Source: an uncultured Litoreibacter sp.
Lineage (GTDB): Bacteria > Pseudomonadota > Alphaproteobacteria > Rhodobacterales > Rhodobacteraceae
DNA length: 64,000 nt
Assembly (NCBI GenBank): GCA_947494645.1
Contig: CANLVO010000001.1
Span: forward strand, 1,798,001-1,862,000
Direction of reading: 5' to 3'
Shown: positions 27,629 to 38,967 of the stretch, piece by piece
Layout: each line of letters opens with the position of its first letter
How positions within the stretch are numbered: the first letter of the stretch is position 1
Program-made: the position numbers and the translations under genes
The notes under the pieces: model-generated
Database searches by the model: none
What the model saw: only the letters and a program-made list of their open reading frames with translations
Told to the model about the DNA's origin: nothing

Positions 27629-28900
27629 TTAGGTCACGTCTGATTTAGGGCGTGGTCGCAGGATCAGGCGCACGCCGCGTTGCCAGGTGACGTAGGACCA
27701 TAGCCATTGCAGAATGACGAAAAGCCGGTTCTTGAACCCGATCAAGAAGTAAACATGCGCAAGGCCCCAAAGGATCCAGCCAATAAATCCGGTAACCTTA
27801 AGCCCGAAAATGTCGGCCACAGCGCGATTGCGCCCGATCGTGGCCATCGCGCCCACATCGTTGTACCGAAAGCCTTTCGGCATGGCTTTGCCTGCCAATT
27901 CCGCTGCCAACCGCTTTCCGACATAAGCCCCCATCTGCTTGGCCACGGGTGCGACACCGGTCAAGACTTCCCCATCGGGCGAAAATTTAGCAGTATCTCC
28001 AATGACATAGACGGCATCAAACCCGGTCGGTCTTAGCGTCTCGTCCACCTCGACATGCCCAGCGCGGCCCGCCTCTACACCCAGCCAGTCCGCCGCCGGT
28101 GACGCCTGCACGCCCGCCGCCCAGATGCAGTTCTCAGCCTTGATTACGCCGTGATCCGTCACGACCTCACCTGCCGCAATATCGGTGACACGGGTTCGCA
28201 CCTGCACCTCGACCCCAAGGCTTTCAAGATCGCGCAACGCGCGCGCTGACAGTTTTGGCGCAAAACCCGGCAAGACGCGCTCCCCGGCCTCGACCAGCAC
28301 CACGCGGGTCTGATCCGGATCCAAAGCCCGAAAGTCAGACGCAACAGAGCGGGCCAGCTCGCTGATCGCCCCTGCCAGCTCAACCCCGGTGGGCCCCGCC
28401 CCGATCACGACAAAGCTTTGATAAGCCTTGGCCTTCTCCGGATCGCTCTCGACCAGAAGCTCTGCTTGCTCAAAGGCAAAGAGCAGCTTTTCCCGCATCT
28501 GATATGCGTCCTGCAATGTTTTGAGCCCGGGCGCATGTGCGGCCCAATTATCATGGCCAAAATAGCTATGCTGTGCACCGGTGGCGATGATCAGTGCATC
28601 ATAGCGATGCCGCGTGCCGCTGTCGCAAATCACCTCTTTCGCAGCGGTCTCCACGCCGCGCACCTCATCCATCACCACCTGTACGTTCTTTTGCCCCCGC
28701 AGCACCGCGCGGATCGGCACGGCAATCTCAGCAGGGGTCAGCGCCGCTGTCGCGACCTGATAAAGCAATGGTTGAAACAGGTGGTGGTTTTGCTTGTCGA
28801 TCAGGGTAATGTCCACAGGCGCTTTTGCCAGCGCCTTGGCAGCACTCAAGCCCCCAAACCCCGCGCCGATGATGACGACATGCTTTCGCGGATCAGCCAT
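27629..28900 (-). CDS. ndh: NADH dehydrogenase, type II (NDH-2)
   Basis: A 423-residue FAD-dependent oxidoreductase. The FAD site is VVIIGAGFGGLSAAKAL, the NAD-site region reads FVVIGAGPTGVELAGAI, and there is a second FAD motif VYVIGDTAKF. The C-terminal hydrophobic stretch near 365-400 would anchor it to the inner membrane. NDH-2 passes electrons from NADH to quinone without pumping protons, complementing the nuo-encoded complex I. The ATG at 28900 has GGAGG upstream and is preferred to 28915. Confidence 0.88.
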   Translation of the reverse strand: MADPRKHVVIIGAGFGGLSAAKALAKAPVDITLIDKQNHHLFQPLLYQVATAALTPAEIAVPIRAVLRGQKNVQVVMDEVRGVETAAKEVICDSGTRHRYDALIIATGAQHSYFGHDNWAAHAPGLKTLQDAYQMREKLLFAFEQAELLVESDPEKAKAYQSFVVIGAGPTGVELAGAISELARSVASDFRALDPDQTRVVLVEAGERVLPGFAPKLSARALRDLESLGVEVQVRTRVTDIAAGEVVTDHGVIKAENCIWAAGVQASPAADWLGVEAGRAGHVEVDETLRPTGFDAVYVIGDTAKFSPDGEVLTGVAPVAKQMGAYVGKRLAAELAGKAMPKGFRYNDVGAMATIGRNRAVADIFGLKVTGFIGWILWGLAHVYFLIGFKNRLFVILQWLWSYVTWQRGVRLILRPRPKSDVT

Positions 28901-29026
28901 ATCAAGGCCCTCCATTCATGCAGATGTTACGGCCTTGTCTGACCATCTTGCACATAAGCACGCCCGGCGAGATGTCACCCTCTACAGGGCAAAATCGCAG
29001 GTTTATATTTGGTAAACAGAATTTGG

Positions 29027-29055
29027 AAAGCGCTTTGGTATCAAAACCTTACCAA
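29027..29055. promoter_or_regulatory. Overlapping palindromes upstream of ndh (operator candidate)
   Basis: AAAGCGCTTT (29027-29036) is a perfect palindrome of the LacI-family type, and TTGGTA (29035-29040) pairs with TACCAA (29050-29055). They lie about 130-155 bases upstream of the ndh start, in the gap after rnj. No regulator is nearby. Confidence 0.35.
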
Positions 29056-29059
29056 TATC

Positions 29060-29073
29060 CGGCGCATGCGCCG
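29060..29073 (-). terminator. Palindrome just after rnj
   Basis: CGGCGCATGCGCCG is a perfect 14-base palindrome four bases past the RNase J stop. As RNA it forms a short strong stem but is not followed by T residues, so it could end or protect the long nuo-birA-coaX-rnj message. Confidence 0.35.
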
Positions 29074-29076
29074 CCC

Positions 29077-30741
29077 CTAGGCCGCGAGCCGCGAAATCAG
29101 AACCACCACCTCGGGCTTTTTGCCAATCTCGCCCTGCGCCGTCTGCCGCACGATCCGCTTGATCTGGTCCTCTAACTTGGCGTCATCAGCCACCGTCTTG
29201 CTGTCGGCCCGGCCCAGAAACTGTCCGACTTCCTGCTCCAGAATATCCTGCAACGGCACCCGCGACTGGCCTGTCTCAGGCAGGCCCCTCAGCTCCGCCC
29301 AAGCGTCGGTCAGCGGCTCGTCTTCCTCGTCAATCAGAATGCCGATCACCACCTGCCCGTTCAGAGCCATCCGGATCCGATCACGCACCACCCCGTCCAG
29401 CGCGCCGACCTGCACCGAGCCGTCCAGATAAAGCCTGCCGGTTTCGACAAACTCCACGATCTCAGGCCGGTTGCCCGACAAGGACACCATTGTTCCATTG
29501 GGCGCGATCATCGAGGCAATCCCGCCCGCGTCCCCCAGCTTGGCATGCTCGCGCAGCATCCGGTGCTCCCCATGCATCGGGATCAGAATCTGCGGCCGCG
29601 TCAGCTCATGCATCTTTTTGAGGTCAGGCCTGTTCGCATGGCCCGACACGTGGATCGCCGCCATCTTGTCGTCGATCACGTCGACATCCATCTCGCTCAG
29701 CGCGTTGGTGATCCGCCCCACGGAGACCTCATTGCCGGGAATGGTCTTGGACGAGAAAATAAACGTATCCCCCGCCTTCATCTGTAGTCCCAGATACTTG
29801 CCCCGCGACAACTGCGCGGAGGCCGCACGCCGCTCGCCCTGCGAGCCTGTGGCCAACAGCATCAGATGGTCACGCGGCACGTCGCGGGCTTCTTCCGCAG
29901 AGATCGTGGCCGGGAAGTCCTTGATCAACCCGGTCTCGACGCCTGCGCCAATCATCTTCTTCATGGCGCGGCCTAGCAGCACGACCGAACGTCCCGCAGC
30001 CACGCCCGCATCGGCCAAGGTCTTTACCCGCGCAATGTTGGAGGCAAAGGTGGTCGCAACCACCATTCCGGAGGCCTCACGCACCACGCGCTCGATCTCG
30101 GGGCCGACTGTGGCCTCGGAACGTCCCGCGTCAGGGGAGAAAACATTCGTCGAGTCGCAGACCAGCGCTTTGACCGGGCCTAGGTTGCCCCATGCTTCCG
30201 TGTCAAATGGCTCGCCCAGTCCGGGGGTCTCATCAATCTTGAAATCCCCGCTATGGACCACCCGCCCTTCCGGCGTGTCGATGATCAGGGCAGAGCTTTC
30301 CGGGATCGAATGGGAGATCGGCATGAACCCCACCTTGAACGGGCCCGCCTCGATCATTTCAGGCATCGGGCCAACAGTGGTGATCTCAGAGCCGTCATAG
30401 CCGTGCTCTTCCATCTTCAGTCGTCCAATGTGAGCAGTGAATTTGCGCGCATAGATGGGCGCAGTCAGTCTTGGGTAGAGATGGCCCAAAGCGCCGATAT
30501 GGTCTTCATGCGCATGAGTGATGAAAATCGCGTCCAAACGGTCAACCCGCTCCGCCAGCCAATCGATATTGGGGAAGATCAGATCGACGCCAGGTGTGCC
30601 GTCCATATCGGGAAAGGTCACCCCCATATCGACAAGGATATACCGCTCTTTGCCAGGTGTGCCGTACCCGTAGACATACATATTCATGCCCACCTCGCCC
30701 GCCCCACCAAGGGGCAGGTAAATCAGCCGCTCTGCTGCCAT
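29077..30741 (-). CDS. rnj: Ribonuclease J
   Basis: 554 residues, a metallo-beta-lactamase/beta-CASP nuclease acting as 5' exonuclease and endonuclease in RNA decay. Metal-site motifs are visible: THAHEDHIGALGHL, HSGDFKID, DSTN and the beta-CASP HVSGHANR. The C-terminal domain after residue 450 is typical. Its ATG shares one base with the coaX stop, so it is translationally coupled. The order nuoN-birA-coaX-rnj is one I recall from other alphaproteobacteria. Confidence 0.95.
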   Translation of the reverse strand: MAAERLIYLPLGGAGEVGMNMYVYGYGTPGKERYILVDMGVTFPDMDGTPGVDLIFPNIDWLAERVDRLDAIFITHAHEDHIGALGHLYPRLTAPIYARKFTAHIGRLKMEEHGYDGSEITTVGPMPEMIEAGPFKVGFMPISHSIPESSALIIDTPEGRVVHSGDFKIDETPGLGEPFDTEAWGNLGPVKALVCDSTNVFSPDAGRSEATVGPEIERVVREASGMVVATTFASNIARVKTLADAGVAAGRSVVLLGRAMKKMIGAGVETGLIKDFPATISAEEARDVPRDHLMLLATGSQGERRAASAQLSRGKYLGLQMKAGDTFIFSSKTIPGNEVSVGRITNALSEMDVDVIDDKMAAIHVSGHANRPDLKKMHELTRPQILIPMHGEHRMLREHAKLGDAGGIASMIAPNGTMVSLSGNRPEIVEFVETGRLYLDGSVQVGALDGVVRDRIRMALNGQVVIGILIDEEDEPLTDAWAELRGLPETGQSRVPLQDILEQEVGQFLGRADSKTVADDAKLEDQIKRIVRQTAQGEIGKKPEVVVLISRLAA

Positions 30742-31514
30742 TATTTTTGCTTTCTGTTGTAGCTGTTGATGACCACCAAGCCGTGCATGGTCAGTTCATC
30801 ATTAAAGTCGTCAAATAGGCTCTCTGCCTGTTGGAACAAGGGCGCAAGCCCCCCGGTGGAAATCACCCGCATCTCCCGTTCGCGCTCTGCCTTGATCCGG
30901 GCGGTGATCTCCTTGATCAGGCCAACATAGCCCCAGAACACACCCGATTGCATACAGGCCACTGTGTTGGTGCCGATCACGGCTTGAGGCTTGGTGATAT
31001 CGACATGCGGCAAGGCAGCCGCCGCGTTATGCAGCGCTTCGAGCGACAGGTTCACCCCCGGCGCAATGACGCCGCCGATATAGGCGCCATCTTTTGCCAC
31101 CACGTCAAAGGTAGTCGCCGTACCAAAATCCACAACGATCAGATCACCGCCATAAAGATCAAAGCCCGCGACCGTATTGACCAAACGGTCAGGGCCAACG
31201 GCGGTGCCCTCGTCGACGCGCACATCAACCGGCAGGGCGCAGCCCTCTTTGCCCACCACAAGCGGGCGACAGTTGAAATACCTGTCAGAGAAGACCCGAA
31301 GGTTGAACACCACCCGCGGCACAGTTGAAGAGACGATCACCTCTGTGATCTCCACGTCCACCTTTTGGAATTGCATCAGCGAGGAGAGCCAGACGTAATA
31401 TTGATCTGCTGTACGCTGCCACTCGGTCGAGGTGCGGCCTGAGAAGATGAATCGCTCCCCGTCCCAAATGGAGAACACAGTGTTCGTGTTCCCACAGTCA
31501 ATTGCCAGCAGCAT
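30741..31514 (-). CDS. coaX: Type III pantothenate kinase
   Basis: 257 residues. It carries out the first step of coenzyme A synthesis, pantothenate to 4'-phosphopantothenate. The phosphate-binding motif LLAIDCGNTNTVFSIWDG opens the protein; GPDRLVNTVAGFDLYGGDLIVVDFGTATTFD and GGVIAPGVNLSLEAL are the other ASKHA motifs. It lies between birA and rnj in one transcription unit. Confidence 0.95.
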   Translation of the reverse strand: MLLAIDCGNTNTVFSIWDGERFIFSGRTSTEWQRTADQYYVWLSSLMQFQKVDVEITEVIVSSTVPRVVFNLRVFSDRYFNCRPLVVGKEGCALPVDVRVDEGTAVGPDRLVNTVAGFDLYGGDLIVVDFGTATTFDVVAKDGAYIGGVIAPGVNLSLEALHNAAAALPHVDITKPQAVIGTNTVACMQSGVFWGYVGLIKEITARIKAEREREMRVISTGGLAPLFQQAESLFDDFNDELTMHGLVVINSYNRKQK

Positions 31515-31568
31515 ATACGTCGCCCCTTGTCATGTTAGCTGCCGCAGTAAACCGGTTTCGGGCAAAGG

Positions 31569-32309
31569 TCAAAAATACACATCCGCCGCCGGGATTGCTT
31601 CGATGCCCTTTGGGGTGCGCAGGATCAGGTTTCCATCACTGTCCACGTCTTCAAAGGTGCCTACGACTTCTCTGTTTGGCATCCGTGCGGTCACAGTCTC
31701 GCCAAGACGCGCGGCCCGGGCCAGCCAGGCCTCCCGGATCGGCGCGAAGCCGTAAGTCACAAAGCGGGTCTCCCAGATGTCATAGTGATGTGCCAGCTCG
31801 GTCAGAAAGTCCTCTTGGCTGATCTCGACGCCCAATGCCGTCGGGACCACCGCGCCGTCTTCAATTTCTGAAGGCATGGGCGCGGCTTCAAGATTGACGC
31901 CGATACCGATGAAGAGCGTGTCCAACCTGCCTTGCGCCCCGCTACTTTCCAACAAGATGCCTGCCAGCTTGCCACCATGCTGAAGGACGTCGTTGGGCCA
32001 TTTTAGCGCGAACGCCTCTGGCCTGCCCGTCAGCGCTGAGAACGTGTCAAACAGCGCAAGAGCGGCGACGAAGGACCTGAGTGCGACGACATGGGGAGGC
32101 TCAGAGGGACGCAGCACCAATGTGCCCGCGAAATTACCCTTTGGATTGGCCCAGGCCCGACCTCTCCGCCCATGTGCGGCGGTTTGGTGTTTGGCCATGA
32201 TCCAAGTAGGGCCAGAGATGTCAGCCGCGCGACGCGCGGCCTCCGACATGGTGCTGTCGGTCTCCTCAAGAAGGATGAGCCCGTAGCCTTTCGGCCAGCT
32301 AGTTGACAA
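31569..32309 (-). CDS. birA: Biotin-[acetyl-CoA-carboxylase] ligase
   Basis: About 246 residues: a monofunctional biotin protein ligase without the DNA-binding repressor domain. Motifs are [30 protein letters not shown] and the catalytic Lys region ALKWPNDVL. It attaches biotin to carboxylase carrier domains such as MccA in this window. The family N-terminus ([15 protein letters not shown]) fits a TTG start at 32309, overlapping the nuoN stop by 11 bases; an ATG at 32348 would overlap nuoN by 50 bases. Confidence 0.88.
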   Translation of the reverse strand: MSTSWPKGYGLILLEETDSTMSEAARRAADISGPTWIMAKHQTAAHGRRGRAWANPKGNFAGTLVLRPSEPPHVVALRSFVAALALFDTFSALTGRPEAFALKWPNDVLQHGGKLAGILLESSGAQGRLDTLFIGIGVNLEAAPMPSEIEDGAVVPTALGVEISQEDFLTELAHHYDIWETRFVTYGFAPIREAWLARAARLGETVTARMPNREVVGTFEDVDSDGNLILRTPKGIEAIPAADVYF

Positions 32310-33735
32310 GAGCTTGCGCTGCCGCGAGTGCCGGAGCCTCGATGCCAAACAAGTTGATCACACCCAACACCATGATAGCCGCAGAGCCCATCAATAACGC
32401 CCAGCCCACAGGTGGCATAGCGCCGTCAAGCGCATCACGCTCTTCGCCAAAATACATGTAGTAGATGATGCGCAGATAGTAGAAGGCACCGATAACAGAG
32501 GCGATGACGCCAGCAACCGCCAACCACGCAAGCCCCGCATCGACCGCTGCCTGAAGCACGTAGTACTTACCGAAGAAGCCGACCAGCGGCGGAATGCCTG
32601 CAAGCGAGAACATCAAGACCAGCATCGCCAAAGCGCGGCCCGGCTGGTGTCTCGAATAGTTCTGCAGCGCGTCAATATCGGTCACAGGCTGGCCGTCTTT
32701 CTCCATCGACAGGATGAAGGCGAAGGTGCCGACATTCATCACCACGTAGATCGCCATATAGACCAGCATCGCCTGCACGCCGGCGGCGGTGCCAGCGGCC
32801 AGACCCATCAGCGCAAAGCCCATATGGGCGATGGAAGAGTAGGCCATCAGCCGTTTGATGTCGCGCTGCCCAATGGCTGCAACCGCGCCAAGGAACATGG
32901 AGACGACCGACAGGAAAGCCACGATCTGTGACCAGTCGCTGACTGCGCCGCCGAAGGCGTCATGCACCACGCGGGCAAACAGGCCCATCGCGGCGACCTT
33001 TGGAGCCGTCGCAAAGAAGGCGGTGATTGGTGTTGGCGAGCCCTCATAAACATCGGGCGTCCACATGTGGAACGGCGCAGCAGAGACCTTGAAGGCCATG
33101 CCCGCAACCACGAAGACCAGACCAAAGAGCAGCCCGAGACCGATGCCACCCTCTGCCGCTGCCGTAATGCCGGTAAAGAGCGTGGTGCCCGCATAGCCGT
33201 AGACCAAAGACGCACCGTACAGCAGCATGCCCGAGCTGAGCGCGCCCAGAACGAAGTACTTCAGACCCGCTTCCGTCGATTTGACGGAGTCGCGGCGCAG
33301 AGCAGCGACCACGTATAGCGACAGCGATTGCAGCTCCAAACCCATGTAAAGCGCCATAAGGTCCCCGGCGGAGACCATCATCATCATGCCAACCACCGAC
33401 AAGGCGACCAGCAGAGGGTATTCGAACCGGAACAACCCGTGGCGCGTCATGAAGTCCTGACTGAGCACCAGAATGGCCGCAGCTGACAAGAGAATGGTAA
33501 CCTTGGCAAAGCGCGAGAATGCGTCATCGACGAAGGCGCCGCCGAAAGCTGTCGCCTCACCCGAGCCGCCGAAGCCAATCACCCCGGCCAGCAGGACAAA
33601 GACGCCCGCCGTCACCCAAAGCACGATAGGCGCAGCCTTGTCCTTGGTCGTATAGACCGCCGCCATCAACGCGGCCATCGCATAGACCGCGAGGATCACC
33701 TCGGGCAGGACAACATTCAGATCAGCTTGGATCAT
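32299..33735 (-). CDS. nuoN: NADH-quinone oxidoreductase subunit N
   Basis: 478 residues, about 14 helices, an antiporter-like membrane subunit of complex I that carries a proton channel. Motifs [20 protein letters not shown] and [20 protein letters not shown] include the conserved channel lysines. It is the last nuo gene, follows nuoM by 11 bases and overlaps birA. Confidence 0.97.
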   Translation of the reverse strand: MIQADLNVVLPEVILAVYAMAALMAAVYTTKDKAAPIVLWVTAGVFVLLAGVIGFGGSGEATAFGGAFVDDAFSRFAKVTILLSAAAILVLSQDFMTRHGLFRFEYPLLVALSVVGMMMMVSAGDLMALYMGLELQSLSLYVVAALRRDSVKSTEAGLKYFVLGALSSGMLLYGASLVYGYAGTTLFTGITAAAEGGIGLGLLFGLVFVVAGMAFKVSAAPFHMWTPDVYEGSPTPITAFFATAPKVAAMGLFARVVHDAFGGAVSDWSQIVAFLSVVSMFLGAVAAIGQRDIKRLMAYSSIAHMGFALMGLAAGTAAGVQAMLVYMAIYVVMNVGTFAFILSMEKDGQPVTDIDALQNYSRHQPGRALAMLVLMFSLAGIPPLVGFFGKYYVLQAAVDAGLAWLAVAGVIASVIGAFYYLRIIYYMYFGEERDALDGAMPPVGWALLMGSAAIMVLGVINLFGIEAPALAAAQALVN

Positions 33736-33746
33736 GGGTCAGTCTC

Positions 33747-35291
33747 TCAGTTCTCGGCCACAGCCGTTGCAATGCCGCTATCCAGCACCGCCGTGTCATA
33801 ATTGGTAATCAGCGCTCCCACGCTTGGCCCGATGATGTCGGTGACCAGCGAGGGGTAAACCCCCAGCAAAAGCGTCATTGCGATCAGTGGCGCGAAAATC
33901 GCCCGCTCCCGCGTGGTCATGTCGGAGATGCTCTTCAGGCTTTCTTTGATCAGGTCACCCATCACCACGCGGCGGTACAGCCACAGCGCATAAGCCGCCG
34001 ACAAGATCACGCCGGTCGTGGCGATCACAGCCACCCAAGTGTTCACTTGGAAGACCCCCATCAGCACAAGGAATTCCCCGATAAAGCCCGACGTGCCCGG
34101 CAATCCGACATTGGCCATAGTGAACAGCATGAAGATCAGCGCATAAGCCGGCATCCGGTTCACCAGACCTCCATATGCATCAATCTCGCGCGTGTGCATC
34201 CGGTCATAGATCACACCAACACAGAGGAACAGCGCGCCCGAGATGAAACCGTGGCTGATCATCTGGAAGATCGCTCCGTCAATGCCCTGCTGGTTGACCG
34301 CGAATATGCCCATGGTGACGTAGCCCATATGGGCCACCGATGAGTAAGCGATCAGCTTTTTCATATCCGACTGCGCCAGAGCCACCAGCGAGGTGTAGAC
34401 AATGGCAATCGCCGAAATCCACAGCACGAACGTGCCCAGCACTTCCGATCCCACAGGGAACATCGGCAGGGAGAACCGCAGGAAGCCGTATCCGCCCATC
34501 TTCAAAAGGATCGCCGCCAGCACCACGGAGCCAGCCGTCGGCGCTTGCACGTGCGCATCCGGCAGCCACGTATGCACCGGCCACATCGGCATCTTCACCG
34601 CGAAGGAGGCGAAGAAGGCCAGCCACATCAATGTCTGCATACCGCCAACAATCTGAATACCCAGCAGCTCGAAATTCTCGGACGCGAAGTTATGCGTCAG
34701 CAGCGTCGGAATGTCCGTGGTGCCCGCATCCACATACATCGCGATCATCGCGATCAGCATCAACACCGAACCGAGCAAAGTGTAGAGGAAGAACTTGAAC
34801 GAGGCGTAGATACGGTTCGCCCCGCCCCAGATGCCGATGATCAGGAACATCGGGATCAGGCCCGCCTCGAAGAACAGGTAGAACAGGATCAGGTCCAGCG
34901 CGCAGAACACGCCGAGCATCAGCGTCTCCAAAAGCAGGAAGGCGATCATGTAATCCTTTACGCGGTGTTTGACGTCCCAGCAGGACGCGATCACCAGCGG
35001 CATCAGGAAGGTGGTCAGCAGCACGAACAGGATAGAAATGCCGTCGACACCCATCTTGTACTGGAAGCCCAAGATCCAGTCGCGCTCTTCCACGAACTGG
35101 AAGCCGGTGTTGGCAGGGTCGAACCCAGTATAGAGGAAAATCGACACCAAGAAGGTCGCGGTCGTGGCGATCAGTGCCAGCCATTTGGCGTTGCGCTGTG
35201 CGGCCTCGTCGTCGCCGCGCAGGAACAGGGCCAGAATGACCGCGCCCAATAGCGGGATAAACGTGATGATGGAGAGAAGTGAGTTCAACAT
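33747..35291 (-). CDS. nuoM: NADH-quinone oxidoreductase subunit M
   Basis: 514 residues with about 14 helices, the second antiporter-like subunit of the complex I membrane arm. [20 protein letters not shown] and [18 protein letters not shown] are the family motifs. Its start shares one base with the nuoL stop. Confidence 0.97.
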   Translation of the reverse strand: MLNSLLSIITFIPLLGAVILALFLRGDDEAAQRNAKWLALIATTATFLVSIFLYTGFDPANTGFQFVEERDWILGFQYKMGVDGISILFVLLTTFLMPLVIASCWDVKHRVKDYMIAFLLLETLMLGVFCALDLILFYLFFEAGLIPMFLIIGIWGGANRIYASFKFFLYTLLGSVLMLIAMIAMYVDAGTTDIPTLLTHNFASENFELLGIQIVGGMQTLMWLAFFASFAVKMPMWPVHTWLPDAHVQAPTAGSVVLAAILLKMGGYGFLRFSLPMFPVGSEVLGTFVLWISAIAIVYTSLVALAQSDMKKLIAYSSVAHMGYVTMGIFAVNQQGIDGAIFQMISHGFISGALFLCVGVIYDRMHTREIDAYGGLVNRMPAYALIFMLFTMANVGLPGTSGFIGEFLVLMGVFQVNTWVAVIATTGVILSAAYALWLYRRVVMGDLIKESLKSISDMTTRERAIFAPLIAMTLLLGVYPSLVTDIIGPSVGALITNYDTAVLDSGIATAVAEN

Positions 35292-37384
35292 TATTCCGCT
35301 CCTCCACCGATAATGGCGAAGTATGAAATCAAGAGGACAACGCCGATGACCATGGCGAAAGCGTAGTGGAACATGAAGCCGGACTGCGCCTTGCCCGCCA
35401 ACCGGGTGAAGAACGGCACGACGCCCATGGCCACCCCGTTGATCGAGCCGTCAATGATATTACCGTCGCCGCGTTTCCACAGAAAGTTGCCTAGCCACAA
35501 GGCAGGTCGCACAAAGAGGAAGTCGTAAATCTCGTCGAAATACCACTTGTTCAGCAAGAAGTTATAGAGCGGTCGCTGGCTTGCGGCCAAGCGGCCCGGC
35601 AGACTTGGGTTCTTGATGTAGAAGAGCCACGCGGTGAAGAAGCCAAGCAGCATCACGACAAACGGCGACACCTTCACCCATTTGGGCACGTAATGCGCAT
35701 CATGCAGCACGTGGTTGTCCGGCGTGTGGTAAATCGCGCCCTCGCCCGGCACTTGCGGCGGGCGCTCTTTCTTGTCTTCTTTTTCGTCAGCGGCATAGGC
35801 CGGGGTCGCCAGCGGAGCTACAACCGCCTGCTTCTCCGCCTCGATATAGCCGAAGAATTTGCCGACGCTCTCGTCTGAACCGAAGAATGGCTTGTAGAAC
35901 ACCATGCCCGAGAAAATCGCGCCAATCGCCAGCACACCCAAAGGCACAAGCATCGTGTTGGGGCTTTCATGCGCATGGTCATGCGTATGCTTGTCGCCCC
36001 GCGGCTGTCCGTAGAAGGTCATGAACATCAGGCGCCACGAGTAGAAGGAGGTGAACAGCGCGGCGATCACCAACATCCAGAAGGCATAGCCCATTGGGGT
36101 GGCCGCATAGGCGCTTTCGATGATTGCGTCCTTGGACACGAAGCCCGCAAAACCAACAGGGAAGCCGATGTACAGGAGCGGAATGCCCACACCCGTGATG
36201 GCCAGCGTGCCAATCATCATCGCCCAGAATGTCTTGGGGATCTTGTGGCGCAAACCGCCATAGTTGCGCATGTCCTGCTCGTGATGCATCGCGTGGATCA
36301 CCGAGCCCGCGCCAAGAAACAACATCGCCTTGAAGAACGCGTGGGTCAGCAGGTGGAACATCGCGACCGAGTAGACGCCCACGCCAGCGGCCACAAACAT
36401 GTAGCCCAGCTGCGAGCAGGTCGAATACGCGATGACGCGTTTGATGTCGTTTTGCACAAGGCCCACGGTTGCCGCGAAGAACGCGGTGGTGGCACCGAGC
36501 ACAACAATGAAGGTCTGCGCGGCAGGCGCAAATTCGATTAGCGGCGACATGCGGCAGACAAGGAAGACGCCCGCGGTCACCATGGTCGCCGCGTGGATCA
36601 GCGCCGACACAGGCGTCGGGCCTTCCATCGCGTCCGGCAGCCATGTGTGCAAGATCAGCTGCGCGGACTTGCCCATCGCGCCAATGAACAGCAGCACCGC
36701 CAACAGGTTCGCCGCGTCCCATTCGTAGCCGATAAAGCCGATGGTCTGGCCCGCGACCTCTGTTGGGATGGCCTCGAAAATCTGGGTGAAGTTGATGCTG
36801 TCGGTCATCAGGAACAACCCGAAGATGCCCAGCGCGAAGCCGAAATCACCCACCCGGTTAACCACAAACGCCTTGATCGCGGCGGCATTGGCGGAAGGCT
36901 TTTTGTAATAGAACCCGATCAGCAGATAGGATGCCACGCCCACGCCTTCCCAACCAAAGAACATCTGAACAAGGTTGTCGGCGGTGACCAGCATCAGCAT
37001 GGCGAAGGTAAAGAAGCTTAGATATGCGAAGAAGCGTGGCTTGTAGCTGACGCCTTCCGCAAAATGGTCGTCATGCGCCATGTAGCCGAAGGAATACAGG
37101 TGGACCAAAGCGGAGACCGTGGTGATCACGATCAGCATGATCGCCGTCAACCGGTCCAGCCGGATGGCCCATGATGTGTCCAGCGAGCCGGACTGAATCC
37201 AGCGCAAAATCTCGATGCTCTGCGTGGTTCCGTCGAAAGTCAGGAAAACGATCCAGCTCAGGATCGCGGCCAAAAACAAGCCCGCCGTAGCGACGACACA
37301 CGCCGCCTGCTCGCCAATGAACTTCCACCCGAAGCCGCAGATCAAGGCGCCGATGAGCGGGGCAAAGAGGATGATGGTTTCCAT
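35291..37384 (-). CDS. nuoL: NADH-quinone oxidoreductase subunit L
   Basis: 697 residues, the distal antiporter-like subunit, with the long C-terminal lateral helix and an acidic/lysine-rich loop near 520-550 ([13 protein letters not shown]). Motifs [20 protein letters not shown] and [20 protein letters not shown] are conserved. It follows nuoK by 6 bases. Confidence 0.97.
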   Translation of the reverse strand: METIILFAPLIGALICGFGWKFIGEQAACVVATAGLFLAAILSWIVFLTFDGTTQSIEILRWIQSGSLDTSWAIRLDRLTAIMLIVITTVSALVHLYSFGYMAHDDHFAEGVSYKPRFFAYLSFFTFAMLMLVTADNLVQMFFGWEGVGVASYLLIGFYYKKPSANAAAIKAFVVNRVGDFGFALGIFGLFLMTDSINFTQIFEAIPTEVAGQTIGFIGYEWDAANLLAVLLFIGAMGKSAQLILHTWLPDAMEGPTPVSALIHAATMVTAGVFLVCRMSPLIEFAPAAQTFIVVLGATTAFFAATVGLVQNDIKRVIAYSTCSQLGYMFVAAGVGVYSVAMFHLLTHAFFKAMLFLGAGSVIHAMHHEQDMRNYGGLRHKIPKTFWAMMIGTLAITGVGIPLLYIGFPVGFAGFVSKDAIIESAYAATPMGYAFWMLVIAALFTSFYSWRLMFMTFYGQPRGDKHTHDHAHESPNTMLVPLGVLAIGAIFSGMVFYKPFFGSDESVGKFFGYIEAEKQAVVAPLATPAYAADEKEDKKERPPQVPGEGAIYHTPDNHVLHDAHYVPKWVKVSPFVVMLLGFFTAWLFYIKNPSLPGRLAASQRPLYNFLLNKWYFDEIYDFLFVRPALWLGNFLWKRGDGNIIDGSINGVAMGVVPFFTRLAGKAQSGFMFHYAFAMVIGVVLLISYFAIIGGGAE

Positions 37385-37390
37385 TGTGAC

Positions 37391-37723
<333 letters not shown>

Positions 37724-37882
37724 TTACAGGCCCCCGGCTGGTGTTGCAGCGCCTGAGCCCGTGAACGGCCCCGCAAGCCCGTGCACACGGTCAGCGGGCG
37801 AGACGCCCAGAACCACTATTGGGGCCACAAACAAGGCCAGTAGTCCGAAGACCACAGCGCGACGAAACGCAGGAGACGTCAT
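37724..37882 (-). CDS. Small single-helix protein between nuoJ and nuoK
   Basis: A 52-residue frame opening MTSPAFRRAVVFGLLALF and ending in a Gly/Pro/Ala-rich tail (GAATPAGGL). Residues 8-26 form one hydrophobic helix with arginines on its N-terminal side. Its ATG overlaps the upstream stop codon as ATGA, so it is translationally coupled, and it ends 27 bases before the nuoK start. Gene or accessory subunit, function unknown. It is one of the extra reading frames of the nuo run. Confidence 0.72.
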   Translation of the reverse strand: MTSPAFRRAVVFGLLALFVAPIVVLGVSPADRVHGLAGPFTGSGAATPAGGL

Positions 37883-38352
37883 TGGGTCACCTCATAGGCG
37901 GTCTTGTCGTCTCGTAGCTCAGGGTAAGCAGCAGCACAGGCGCAGAACTCTTCGCCATACTGAGTGATCAGCAGATCCACCCCGTCGCGGCGTACATCCC
38001 GCGCCACGCGTTCAATGGTGAAAAAGGCTGGCGCTGTCTGCGCCAAGTGAACGATCTTTTCCAACACGCGGTCAGTGCGGTCTATGATGTGACGAGAGCC
38101 GATACGTTCTTCCCAAGTGCGCAAGCTCAATGCGATGCCGGTGTTGCAATCTGCCAACCAGACATCCTTGAAGACGCCTTCGTGCGACCACCAATCGACC
38201 CATGCGACTTTGCTCCTTCCCAGATCGACGTGATCGCTCGCACCGCCATGGCTGGCATGGGTCACCCGATCGCACGCCTCAATAGCCGCCGTGGCGGTAG
38301 AGGCCATGAACATGGCAGCCAAAAAGGCTGTTATGAGCGCATTGCGCCGCAC
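37879..38352 (-). CDS. Exported cysteine-containing protein of unknown function in nuo operon
   Basis: A 157-residue protein with a Sec signal peptide (RRNALITAFLAAMFMASTATA). The mature part has Cys in EACDRV, LADCNTG and the CAC of EEFCACAAAYPEL, so disulfides or metal binding are possible. It starts one base after nuoJ ends and overlaps the 52-codon gene by ATGA. I do not recognise a family. Confidence 0.75.
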   Translation of the reverse strand: MRRNALITAFLAAMFMASTATAAIEACDRVTHASHGGASDHVDLGRSKVAWVDWWSHEGVFKDVWLADCNTGIALSLRTWEERIGSRHIIDRTDRVLEKIVHLAQTAPAFFTIERVARDVRRDGVDLLITQYGEEFCACAAAYPELRDDKTAYEVTQ

Positions 38353-38967
38353 CTAGAGACCCTGCCCCGGTTTGACGTTCTTCAGCTCCATCTGCTCGGC
38401 CGGATCGCGGTAAATCTGGCTGAGAATGTTCTGGCGTTTGACGTCCTCGCGGTGACGCAATGTCAGAACGATCGCGCCAATCATGGCAACCAGCAGGATC
38501 AGGCCAGCGGCTTGGAACAGGTAGATATATTTGGTGTAAATCAGCTGGCCCAAGGCGGCAGTATTCTGTGTGTCCTCAAGGGCAGGAGCGACGGCATCGC
38601 GCAGATCAGCCGCATTATCCGCCCCCTGCCAGACACCGAACACCAGCGCCAGTTCCATCAACAAGATAACGCCAATCAAGCCCGCGAGCGGGACAAACTT
38701 GGCCAACTCGCCACGCAGCTCCGCGAAGTCCACGTCCAGCATCATCACAACGAAAAGGAAAAGCACCGCGACCGCGCCCACATAGACGATGATCATCAGC
38801 ATGGCGACAAATTCCGCGCCCAGAAGCACGAACAGGCCCGCCGAGGAAAGAAATGCCAGGATCAGCCACAGCACCGAGTGCACGGGGTTTCGAGACACCA
38901 CCACGAACAACCCGGCGGTGACCACCGTGATTGCGAACAGGTAGAATGCAAAATCTGCAAATCCCAT
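38353..38967 (-). CDS. nuoJ: NADH-quinone oxidoreductase subunit J
   Basis: 204 residues with five helices. The motif [20 protein letters not shown] and the pi-bulge helix [17 protein letters not shown] are typical of NuoJ. The C-terminal tail (about 35 residues) is polar. It overlaps the upstream carboxymuconolactone-decarboxylase-like gene by one base. Confidence 0.96.
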   Translation of the reverse strand: MGFADFAFYLFAITVVTAGLFVVVSRNPVHSVLWLILAFLSSAGLFVLLGAEFVAMLMIIVYVGAVAVLFLFVVMMLDVDFAELRGELAKFVPLAGLIGVILLMELALVFGVWQGADNAADLRDAVAPALEDTQNTAALGQLIYTKYIYLFQAAGLILLVAMIGAIVLTLRHREDVKRQNILSQIYRDPAEQMELKNVKPGQGL

